50,289 bases of DNA from an uncultured Collinsella sp. (GTDB taxonomy: Bacteria > Actinomycetota > Coriobacteriia > Coriobacteriales > Coriobacteriaceae), in NCBI GenBank assembly GCA_947642445.1, contig CANRSF010000016.1, positions 1 to 50,289 on the forward strand, read 5' to 3'. A program made the position numbers and the translations under genes. Of this stretch, positions 43,039 through 50,289 are shown piece after piece. Every line of letters starts with the position of its first letter. Position 1 is the first letter of the stretch. The notes beneath the pieces were generated by a model. It was not told where the DNA came from, made no database searches, and was given only the letters and a program-made list of their open reading frames with translations.

Positions 43039-43093
43039 ACATCTAGTACGTGTTGTCATACCACTCGCTTTATGAGCGACTAAGGACCCTAAT

Positions 43094-43717
43094 ATGCCCG
43101 ATTCCCGCACCCTCTGGACCACCGTCGTCGTCATCTGTATCGCCGTGTCGGTATTCTTTAGCGTCAAAAAACGTACCACGTTTAAGCGCCTACAACAGCT
43201 TATGGCTGCCAAGCAGTGGGAGGAGTTCGATCGTTTGCTCGACGGCAAACTCACCAGCATGTTGTATCCGCGCTACAACCGCGACTACCTGCGCCTGAAC
43301 TCCTATCTGCTGCGCGAGGACCACGAGCGCGCCGACGAGATGTTCGACCTGCTGCTGAGCCTCAACCTGCCCAAGATGCAGCGCGTCGACCTGGTGATCA
43401 AAGCTTTTAACTACTACGTTGGCCAGGAGGACCGCAAAAAGTCTAAGGAGCTGCTGCACGAAATCAAGGGCTTTGAGGGCGGCCAGGCCGAGGCAGTCGC
43501 GCACGAATGCCAACTGATGTACGACACGATGATCCTGAAGCGCCACAACGATATTCCCGAGCTGGAGCGCATGCTCGAGGAGGCCGGCGACGATAAGGTT
43601 AAGGGTTGCCGTTTGGAGTACCTGTTGGCCCTACAGTACAAGAACAAGGGCGACGAGGCCAAGTTTGCCGAGTACTTGGAAAAGTCGGGCCGGCACTCGA
43701 TGGCTGTCAACGCGTAA
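43094..43717 (+). CDS. Membrane-anchored helical-repeat (TPR-like) protein
   Basis: The 207-residue product has one N-terminal membrane segment (WTTVVVICIAVSVFFSV, 8-24). The rest is a series of helix pairs of TPR type (QWEEFDRLLDGKLTSML, DHERADEMFDLLLSL, DDKVKGCRLEYLLALQYKNKGDEAKFAEYLEK). Such proteins usually serve as scaffolds at the inner face of the membrane. The exact family is not recognised. AAGGACCCT stands before the ATG. It ends 31 bases before tRNA-Leu. Confidence 0.7.
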   Translation: MPDSRTLWTTVVVICIAVSVFFSVKKRTTFKRLQQLMAAKQWEEFDRLLDGKLTSMLYPRYNRDYLRLNSYLLREDHERADEMFDLLLSLNLPKMQRVDLVIKAFNYYVGQEDRKKSKELLHEIKGFEGGQAEAVAHECQLMYDTMILKRHNDIPELERMLEEAGDDKVKGCRLEYLLALQYKNKGDEAKFAEYLEKSGRHSMAVNA

Positions 43718-43748
43718 CGGGCGGCTTGTGCTAGACTTCTAGTCTCAC

Positions 43749-43833
43749 GGGGGCGTGGCGGAATTGGCATACGCAGGAGACTTAAAATCTCTCGCCGCAA
43801 GGATTGTGGGTTCGAGTCCCACCGCCCCTACCA
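43749..43833 (+). tRNA. tRNA-Leu (anticodon TAA)
   Basis: In this 85-base class II tRNA the acceptor strand GGGGGCG pairs with CGCCCCT before A and an encoded CCA end. The anticodon loop is CTTAAAA with TAA as anticodon. A short variable arm (CTCGCCGCAAGGAT) and a perfect T-arm (GTGGG TTCGAGT CCCAC) follow. It reads TTA codons. Confidence 0.95.
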
Positions 43834-43842
43834 TTGGCTTTT

Positions 43843-43882
43843 ACGGGCCCGTATCTCCCAGAGATGCGGGCCCGTTTCTTTT
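43843..43882 (+). terminator. Terminator of tRNA-Leu
   Basis: ACGGGCCCG and GCGGGCCCGT pair to a GC-rich stem followed by TTTCTTTT. A second version of the same terminator is at 44039-44076. Confidence 0.85.
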
Positions 43883-44010
43883 GCACGCCGGTGGGGCTCG
43901 AACCCGCGAGGGGGCGAGCGTTAAACAAACGCGGAGCGTTTGTAGCGAGCCGGCGAGGGCGCCGGCAGGCGTCCGAAGCCGGTGCGTATTTGCGCAGCAA
44001 ATACGCAGAC

Positions 44011-44076
44011 GTCCCACCGCCCCTACCACGTATTGTTTACGGGCCCGTGTCCCCCAGGGATGCGGGCCCGTTTTTT
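44011..44076 (+). repeat. Second copy of the tRNA-Leu 3' end with its terminator
   Basis: GTCCCACCGCCCCTACCA (44011-44028) repeats exactly the last 18 bases of tRNA-Leu (43816-43833), and the following hairpin (44039-44076) and GCCGGTGGGGCTC block repeat the sequence after the tRNA. The 177 bases between contain a perfect 10-bp hairpin (43984-44006) and an inverted T-arm-like stretch near 43893-43904. No gene lies in 43834-44175. It looks like an insertion or duplication footprint at the tRNA 3' end. Confidence 0.7.
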
Positions 44077-44175
44077 GGGCGCCGGTGGGGCTCTAAGCTG
44101 CGGTGGAATAGATCCTGTTTATACCGTTTACCAGCTTATTTAGGAACTATTTCACCGCAACTCAGAGAAGGATGG

Positions 44176-45177
44176 TTAAAGGGTGCTCAGGCTCGGGGTC
44201 CAGGCGATGGTGGGGGTCGCGCCGTCGAGAACCTCGTTGATGGTGGCGGCCATGCCGGCGAGGAGGCTGTTCTCACTTACGGTGAGCGTCTTGTAGCCGC
44301 CGGCTCGCATGAGCTCGCGAATCACCACGGCGCCGGCCAGAATCACGCCCGCGCGTTTGGGCTGTACACCCGGTAGCGCGGCGATACCCTCCACATCCAG
44401 CGCGGACATACGCTCGATGGCAGCCGAAACCTGCTCCATCGAAAGCTCGCGCAGGTGCACAAAGCTCGAATCATACGGCTCCAGCTCGTGAACGAGTGCC
44501 ACGAGCGTGGTGACGGTGCCGCCCACCGCAACGAGGCGTTCGGCGCGCTCAAAGTCGCTGGGCAGGCCTTCAAAATAGGCGACAAACTGCTCGCCTGCCC
44601 ACGCGGCAGCGGCAGCAAGCTCGCCATCCGCGGGCGGCAACGCGGAGAAAAAGCGCTCTGTCACGCGGCGACAACCGATGTCCAGCGAGCGCGTTCCCTC
44701 CAGCGCAAAGACGCCGCGCTCCGGCGCGTACACGCCAGTCGCGAGCTCCGTGGATCCGCCGCCCGAATCGGCAACAATGATGCGCTCGCCGGCAAAGTCG
44801 TGCGCCACGCCGAAAAACGTCAGGCGCGCCTCGACCTCGCCCGGAATCACTTGTGGCTCAAGCCCCAGATCGCGCAGACCGTCCAACAGCAGCGCGGCAT
44901 TGGACGCATCGCGCGCGGCACTCGTACACGTGGTGCAGACGCACACGGCCCCAAAGGCACGGGCCTCGTCCACAAACATGTGACACGCAGCGAGCACACG
45001 CTCGACAGCCGCCTTGCAAAAGCGCCCCGTCGTGTCCACGCCCTCGCCCAGGTCGGTAATCTCGGTATGCTTGGACGATTCCACAATCGCTCCGCCCTCG
45101 ACCTGGGCCAACACCAGTCGCGACGACACCGTTCCCAGGTCGATCGCGGCTACCTTATAGCGTTTGCAATTTGTCAT
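44176..45177 (-). CDS. Ppx/GppA-family exopolyphosphatase
   Basis: The 333-residue actin-fold phosphatase has the phosphate-1 loop AAIDLGTVSSRLVL (10-23), DSGGGSTELA as the phosphate-2 loop and VAVGGTVTTLVAL near residue 220. It hydrolyses polyphosphate or pppGpp, linking it to the stringent response; sequence alone does not say which. The length is that of the short (about 300-residue) actinobacterial form without the HD-type C-terminus. GGAGGGGAGCC lies before the ATG at 45177. It follows the divIC-like gene by 20 bases on the same strand. Confidence 0.88.
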   Translation of the reverse strand: MTNCKRYKVAAIDLGTVSSRLVLAQVEGGAIVESSKHTEITDLGEGVDTTGRFCKAAVERVLAACHMFVDEARAFGAVCVCTTCTSAARDASNAALLLDGLRDLGLEPQVIPGEVEARLTFFGVAHDFAGERIIVADSGGGSTELATGVYAPERGVFALEGTRSLDIGCRRVTERFFSALPPADGELAAAAAWAGEQFVAYFEGLPSDFERAERLVAVGGTVTTLVALVHELEPYDSSFVHLRELSMEQVSAAIERMSALDVEGIAALPGVQPKRAGVILAGAVVIRELMRAGGYKTLTVSENSLLAGMAATINEVLDGATPTIAWTPSLSTL

Positions 45178-45197
45178 TGCGGGCTCCCCTCCGGGCG

Positions 45198-45968
45198 CTA
45201 TTTGCCGTTGGACACGACCGTCTGACCCTCGACGCCGTTAAACCCAAACAGCATGTCGAGCGCCTGGATGTACCACGGCGCGTCCTTGCCGACTTCTTCG
45301 ATTTCCTTGGCCACTTCGCTGGCCTTCTTGGCGTTTGAGGACTTTTTGCTCGACGACGAGTCCGAATCGTCGTCCAAGCCTAGCACGTCAATCTTCTTCT
45401 CGCCGGGCATCACCAGGCCCAGGTCCTCGGACGCCGCGTCCTTGATACCCTCCTCCGAGAGCAGCTTGTCGACGCTTTTTTGCAGCTCATCATTGTATTG
45501 CTGGCGAATCTCGACCTGCTTGGCCAAGATATCGCTCGAACGCTTTGCCACGTACAGATCGCGCACGGGGAAATACAGGCTCACGAGCACCAGCGCCACC
45601 ACGATACCGATAAACAGCGGACGCAGAGGGCCATGCGTAAAGTCATAGATCGCCTTGACCACCGCGTTGTCGTTGGCGTAGCGCATAAAGTCCGAGCCCG
45701 AAAAACGGTTCGAGGGCCTACTCGGCTTTTCGTGCGTTTGATCCGAGGAACGCTGAGCACGCTCCGAATGCGCCGGGCGCACCGAACGTGGCGGACGGTC
45801 CGTCAGCATATTCATTTGAGCACGGGAGTGTGAGGCACTTGTCGGTCGCTGCATGGAGCGGTCGGCACCGGCGTAATCGGACCCGCCAAGCTGCACCGAA
45901 TGCGCACGGCGAGGTGACGGCTCACGCGAACCGGCGGAATAGTACCTGTTGTCGTAAATCTGATCCAT
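45198..45968 (-). CDS. FtsB/DivIC-like septum formation protein
   Basis: The 256-residue product has a disordered, Arg/Ser-rich cytoplasmic part (to about 135), one membrane segment (PLFIGIVVALVLVSLYFPV) and an external coiled coil (KRSSDILAKQVEIRQQYNDE), then an acidic Ser-rich C-terminal tail. This is the DivIC/FtsB layout of the cell-division complex with FtsL and FtsQ. The start at 45968 (MDQIYDNRYYS) is preferred because the upstream frame lacks a ribosome site. Its place upstream of the ppx gene and downstream of enolase is common in actinobacteria. Confidence 0.82.
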   Translation of the reverse strand: MDQIYDNRYYSAGSREPSPRRAHSVQLGGSDYAGADRSMQRPTSASHSRAQMNMLTDRPPRSVRPAHSERAQRSSDQTHEKPSRPSNRFSGSDFMRYANDNAVVKAIYDFTHGPLRPLFIGIVVALVLVSLYFPVRDLYVAKRSSDILAKQVEIRQQYNDELQKSVDKLLSEEGIKDAASEDLGLVMPGEKKIDVLGLDDDSDSSSSKKSSNAKKASEVAKEIEEVGKDAPWYIQALDMLFGFNGVEGQTVVSNGK

Positions 45969-46059
45969 GTGCGCCTTGTGCGGTTGAGGTTTGTTTGCGC
46001 TAAGTCTTTTAGTTATAGCACGAGTGCGCGCACCGCCTTCGGCGGCCCTTGCTCGACAT

Positions 46060-46091
46060 AAAAAAGGCGCTGAGCCATATGGCCCAGCGCC
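46060..46091 (-). terminator. Terminator of the enolase gene
   Basis: GGCGCTG pairs with CAGCGCC around an inner GCCATATGGC palindrome, and on the minus strand a T6 run follows (AAAAAA at 46060-46065 on the plus strand). Confidence 0.85.
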
Positions 46092-46164
46092 CAATGGTGC
46101 TCAACAGTGCCCGGCGGGAGCGAGGTGAATCCGAGTCAGCCCCGCCCCCGCACACGCCGCTTGC

Positions 46165-47466
<1,302 letters not shown>

Positions 47467-47530
47467 TCACTTGGAAACGGGTTGAATGCTTGGCGACACG
47501 GCTTGCACGCTACAGTGGCGCGCAGGTTCA

Positions 47531-47586
47531 TAAGTTAGCCTTATCGCACTTTTTGCATTATGCCCTAAGTTAGCCAAGGGATACAA
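47531..47586 (-). promoter_or_regulatory. Enolase promoter with paired direct repeats
   Basis: On the minus strand the -35 TTGTAT (47586-47581) and -10 CATAAT (47562-47557) are 18 bases apart. The 10-mer GGCTAACTTA occurs twice, between the two boxes (47575-47566) and just downstream of the -10 (47540-47531), 35 bases apart. This is a typical place for a repressor. Confidence 0.5.
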
Positions 47587-47593
47587 TCTTTTT

Positions 47594-47636
47594 GAAAAAT
47601 AATGGGGGCGATGAGAAAGTCCGTCCCGTCGCCCCC
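47594..47636 (-). terminator. Terminator of the mazG gene
   Basis: GGGGGCGA (47604-47611) and TCGCCCCC (47629-47636) form the stem; on the minus strand TTATTTTTC follows. Confidence 0.8.
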
Positions 47637-47642
47637 GCAGTC

Positions 47643-48503
47643 TTACTCCTCTGCCTTTGCGGCATCCCAGAGGTCATTGAGGCCGTGGGTCGAAAGCTCG
47701 GCCAGATCCACGTGGGCGTCGGCCGCCATCTGCTCCATCGCGGCCCAGCGGCGGCGGAACTTTGCCGTGCTGGCACGCAGGGCGCTCTCGGCGTCGATTC
47801 CCTCCTTGCGCGCAACGTTGACCAGGGCAAAGAGCAGGTCGCCAAACTCCATCTCGCGCTCGGGCGAGCCGGGAGCCTCGGCCTCAAACTCGGCACGCTC
47901 CTCAGCGACCTCGTCCCACACGTCCTGGACCGTCTCCCACTCAAAGCCCACGGCAGCCGCCTTGCGCGACACCTTCTGAGCCTGCATCAGCGCCGGCAGG
48001 TGCGTGGGCACACCGTCGAGCAGACCCTCGGGTGCGGCCCCGCCTGCCGCCACGGCCTGGTCTTTGGCGGCCTTCTCGGCAAGCTTGACCTCGTCCCAAA
48101 TCTTGAGCACCTCGTCGGAGTTGTCGGCATCCGCATCGCCAAACACGTGCGGGTGACGACGGATGAGCTTGGCGTCGATATCGCGCGCCACGTCGGCCAG
48201 CGTAAACTCACCGGCGTCCGCCGCAATCTGCGCATGCAGCACCACCTGCATGAGCACATCTCCCAGCTCCTCGCGAAGATGCGCCGCGTCGTCGGCCTCG
48301 ATGCAATCGAGCGCCTCGTAAGCCTCCTCGATCATGTTCTTGCCAATGCTGCGGTGCGTCTGCTCGCGGTCCCACGGGCAGCCATCGGGCTGACGCAGGC
48401 GCCAGATGGTCTGCACCAGATGCTGCAGCTCGGCCGACGCGTCGACCAGCGTGGACAGGTCGCGCGAGCCCTCGGCATTTTGCCGAGCCATGTGCTGCGC
48501 CAT
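47643..48503 (-). CDS. mazG: MazG nucleoside triphosphate pyrophosphohydrolase
   Basis: The 286-residue enzyme cleaves NTPs to NMP and pyrophosphate, cleaning the nucleotide pool and affecting (p)ppGpp levels. The first MazG domain shows GCPWDREQTH, then EEAYEALD and HLREELGDVLMQVVLHA (the E-E-x-x-E and E-x-x-D metal sites). The second domain repeats this as EERAEFEAE and REMEFGDLLFALVNVAR. Both domains look complete. GGAGGAG lies 8 bases before the ATG at 48503, which is 2 bases from the stop of the upstream phosphoesterase, so they form an operon. Confidence 0.92.
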   Translation of the reverse strand: MAQHMARQNAEGSRDLSTLVDASAELQHLVQTIWRLRQPDGCPWDREQTHRSIGKNMIEEAYEALDCIEADDAAHLREELGDVLMQVVLHAQIAADAGEFTLADVARDIDAKLIRRHPHVFGDADADNSDEVLKIWDEVKLAEKAAKDQAVAAGGAAPEGLLDGVPTHLPALMQAQKVSRKAAAVGFEWETVQDVWDEVAEERAEFEAEAPGSPEREMEFGDLLFALVNVARKEGIDAESALRASTAKFRRRWAAMEQMAADAHVDLAELSTHGLNDLWDAAKAEE

Positions 48504-48505
48504 GA

Positions 48506-49054
48506 TTATTTCTCCTCCAGGATCACGTGACGGAACGCGCCGCCCTCGTAGATGCCGTAGCTGTGCGTACCGTCCTTGGGAATACTCACGCTGCCGGGAT
48601 TGAAGAGCCACAGACCCGGGTGAGTCTCGCTTGCCTCGCTAACTTTGATGTGCGTGTGGCCGTAGACGAGCGCGGAGCCCTCGGGCAGCGCGGGCACGTG
48701 GTCGACGCTGTTGTGCATGCCGGCGCCAAAAACGTGGCCGTGCGTCAGGAACAGCTCGCGGCCGGCCTCGTCGAACAGCGTGGCGTAGTCGGCCATGACG
48801 GGAAAGTCGAGGACCATCTGGTCGACCTCGGCGTCACAGTTACCGCGCACCGCGATGATGCGGTCGGCCAGGGCGTTGAGCAGCGGAATCACGCGCTTGG
48901 GGGCGTAGTCGCGCGGCAGGTCGTTGCGCGGACCGTGATAGAGCAGGTCGCCCAGCAGGACGATGCGGTCGGGCTGCTCGGACTCGATGGCGGCGCAGAG
49001 GAGCTCGGTCCAATATGCCGAGCCGTGGATGTCGGAGGCGATGAGGTATTTCAT
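48506..49054 (-). CDS. YfcE-like metallophosphoesterase
   Basis: The 182-residue calcineurin-like enzyme is of the YfcE/MJ0936 group. The metal-binding motifs are SDIHGSAYW (8-16), GDLLYHGPRND, VRGNCDAEV, THGHVFG and YGHTHIKVSE, all intact. The family hydrolyses phosphodiesters; the natural substrate is not known. It is only distantly like the three phosphoesterases near 4-6 kb. AAAGGACCCTCCC stands before the ATG. Together with mazG it forms a short operon. Confidence 0.9.
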   Translation of the reverse strand: MKYLIASDIHGSAYWTELLCAAIESEQPDRIVLLGDLLYHGPRNDLPRDYAPKRVIPLLNALADRIIAVRGNCDAEVDQMVLDFPVMADYATLFDEAGRELFLTHGHVFGAGMHNSVDHVPALPEGSALVYGHTHIKVSEASETHPGLWLFNPGSVSIPKDGTHSYGIYEGGAFRHVILEEK

Positions 49055-49111
49055 GGGAGGGTCCTTTCGGATGGGGTTGATGTGGCCAGGCGCGAGATGT
49101 GGCCGGGCGCG

Positions 49112-49597
49112 CTATTCAAATCGCAGTGCCGAGGCTTGTGCCGCCTGCATCACGCGTTGGAGCGGCACGTTGTGCTCACGGGCAAGGCGGGCACAGTCCT
49201 CGTACTCGGGTGCCGCGCGCTCGCTGCCGTCGGGCAGGGTGGCCACCTTGACGGACACCTCGCCCCAAGGCGTCGCGACCTGCTCAAAGCGGCGCGGCAG
49301 GCAAACGCGCTCCATCACCTGGCGCCGGATGCCGTTCGTGGTGGTTTCCAAAAAGATAATCGTCTGCAGACGGTCAATGTCCTCGCGGGCGCAGATTACC
49401 TGCAGCTGCCAGCCGGGGCGACCTTTTTTGCAGTAGAGAGGCAACCAGTGCACCTCGCGCGCACCTGCCTCGCGCAGGCGGTCCGCGGCATAAGCGAGTA
49501 CCTCGGGCGACGCGTCGTCGATGTCGCATTCCAGCTTGACGATGGTTTCGGGCGCATCGGTCTCGCGGGACAGCGGGGATTTGCTATCGCATGGCAT
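49112..49597 (-). CDS. LarC C-terminal domain protein (stand-alone)
   Basis: The 161-residue product matches the C-terminal half of LarC, the CTP-dependent nickel insertase that completes the nickel-pincer cofactor of lactate racemase: LECDIDDASPEVLAYAADRL, CKKGRPGWQLQVIC, FLETTTNGIRR and PEYEDCARLAREHNVPL. In lactobacilli the full protein arises from larC1 and larC2 by frameshifting. Here no larC1-like sequence precedes it, only the gap 49598-49895. It may be a partner of a separate LarC1, a remnant, or a protein with another role. GGAAAGGA lies 10 bases before the ATG at 49597. Confidence 0.8.
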   Translation of the reverse strand: MPCDSKSPLSRETDAPETIVKLECDIDDASPEVLAYAADRLREAGAREVHWLPLYCKKGRPGWQLQVICAREDIDRLQTIIFLETTTNGIRRQVMERVCLPRRFEQVATPWGEVSVKVATLPDGSERAAPEYEDCARLAREHNVPLQRVMQAAQASALRFE

Positions 49598-49703
49598 ACG
49601 GTCCGAATCCTTTCCGCGCGGGCTCGTTTTGTTCACCCAAACGCTAGCACATCGGACGTGGCACAGGCGTGACTTTCATCCGTCGCCGCCCTCGCCCCTA
49701 TCC

Positions 49704-49768
49704 AAACGTGTACGTCAGCCTCCAAACATGTCATTTTTTGCAGCTTTTGGAGGCTGATGTACATGTTT
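49704..49768. repeat. Large imperfect palindrome
   Basis: A 23-base left arm (49704-49726, containing GTCAGCCTCCAAA) and right arm (49746-49768, containing TTTGGAGGCTGAT) match at 21 of 23 positions across a 19-base loop. It is in the divergent gap between the LarC-like and PHP-domain genes and is not followed by a long T run. Confidence 0.6.
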
Positions 49769-49895
49769 TGAGGGCAAGCGAGGCCACACCGCGCGCCGCG
49801 CACCCTTTCCGGTCGATTTCGGCCCCGACGTGCCCGGCGCGTCGGGGATAGCGCCGTTACAATGGAGCGGATTCGCCAAATGCAAAGGAGTCGCC

Positions 49896-50289
49896 ATGCC
49901 CGCATGCCCGCTGGTCGATTGCCACACCCATACTTCGTTTTCGGATGGCCATGCCTCGTTTGAGGACAACGTCCGCGCCGCCGCGGCCGCTGGCTGTCGG
50001 GTCATGGTCTCGACCGACCACCTCACCCTACCCGCCAGTATGGACGCCAACTGCGAGGTGCAGGTCGTCGAGGGCGACTTGCCGGCACATCGTCTGGCCT
50101 TTGAGGACGCCCGCAAACTCGCCGCGCAGATTGCGCCGGAGCTCACCTTTATCTACGGTTTTGAATGCGATTGGTACGAGGGCTGCGAGCCCTTGGTAGA
50201 GCGCTGGTCCCAGGGCGCCGTGGTGCGCTTGGGCAGCGTGCACTGGATTGGCGACCCCGGCGATATCATGGCCGGTGCCGCGGGTACGG
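49896..50289 (+). CDS. PHP-domain phosphatase, partial (start only)
   Basis: The first 131 codons of a PHP-fold metal-dependent phosphatase of the histidinol-phosphatase type: CHTHTSFSDGHASF (metal ligands H10 and H12), STDHL with the next His, FIYGFECDW with a Glu ligand, and LGSVHW with a further His. The family makes histidinol from its phosphate, or acts on other phosphate esters. AAAGGAG stands 5 bases before the ATG. The gene runs past the window end without a stop. Confidence 0.85.
   Translation, partial: MPACPLVDCHTHTSFSDGHASFEDNVRAAAAAGCRVMVSTDHLTLPASMDANCEVQVVEGDLPAHRLAFEDARKLAAQIAPELTFIYGFECDWYEGCEPLVERWSQGAVVRLGSVHWIGDPGDIMAGAAGT

Overview
The window reads as chromosomal DNA of a moderately GC-rich anaerobic actinobacterium of the class Coriobacteriia, most likely a Collinsella-type gut organism. 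This rests on GC-rich wobble codons, AGGAGG-type ribosome binding sites, a cell-wall-anchored CAP protein with a run of coiled coil, a galactitol-type PTS IIB, and the style of the housekeeping genes. The assignment is by recognition, not by a database search. I see no integrase, transposase, rRNA or CRISPR array; one tRNA (Leu, anticodon TAA) is present.

Layout. 1-6.6 kb: a DUF2207 membrane protein flanked by two copies of a short intergenic repeat, glutamyl-Q tRNA(Asp) synthetase, three overlapping metallophosphoesterase genes, and two small membrane or anchored proteins. 6.7-10.1 kb: a large surface protein with a CAP domain between two Ala-rich coiled coils. 10.1-37.4 kb: an accessory region holding two loci of similar plan. 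Locus A is a minus-strand operon (a 245-residue multi-TM protein, a 68-residue TM protein, a ClpX-like AAA+ ATPase, a 1310-residue helicase with a nuclease-like tail, and a 631-residue protein whose end looks PIWI-like). It is transcribed away from a plus-strand protein that resembles a dead HsdM fused to HsdS. Locus B is a minus-strand group (a 305-residue unknown, an orphan VirD4/TraG coupling ATPase and a ClpP-like protease). It too is transcribed away from a dead HsdM-HsdS-like protein. Between the loci lie hypothetical genes with several decayed paralogous fragments, a DUF6076-like zinc-finger protein, and an AT-rich type II restriction-modification system (one endonuclease, two adenine methyltransferases).

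37.5-50.3 kb: a type IV AbiE-like toxin-antitoxin pair, a MITE-like palindrome with a possible 5-bp target duplication, a two-component system, a VOC protein with PTS IIB, tRNA-Leu with a duplicated 3' end, then core genes: Ppx/GppA, a FtsB/DivIC-like protein, enolase, MazG, a YfcE-like phosphoesterase, a protein that is only the C-terminal part of LarC, and the start of a PHP-domain phosphatase cut by the window end.

The best candidate for an undescribed system is locus A, possibly working with locus B. The ClpX-like protein keeps a VGFG sequence where ClpX has its ClpP-docking loop, and the only ClpP-like gene in the window sits in locus B. Both loci pair NTP-driven machines with a methylase-shaped protein that seems to have lost its catalytic and cofactor motifs and may act only in DNA recognition. 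This functional link is inference.
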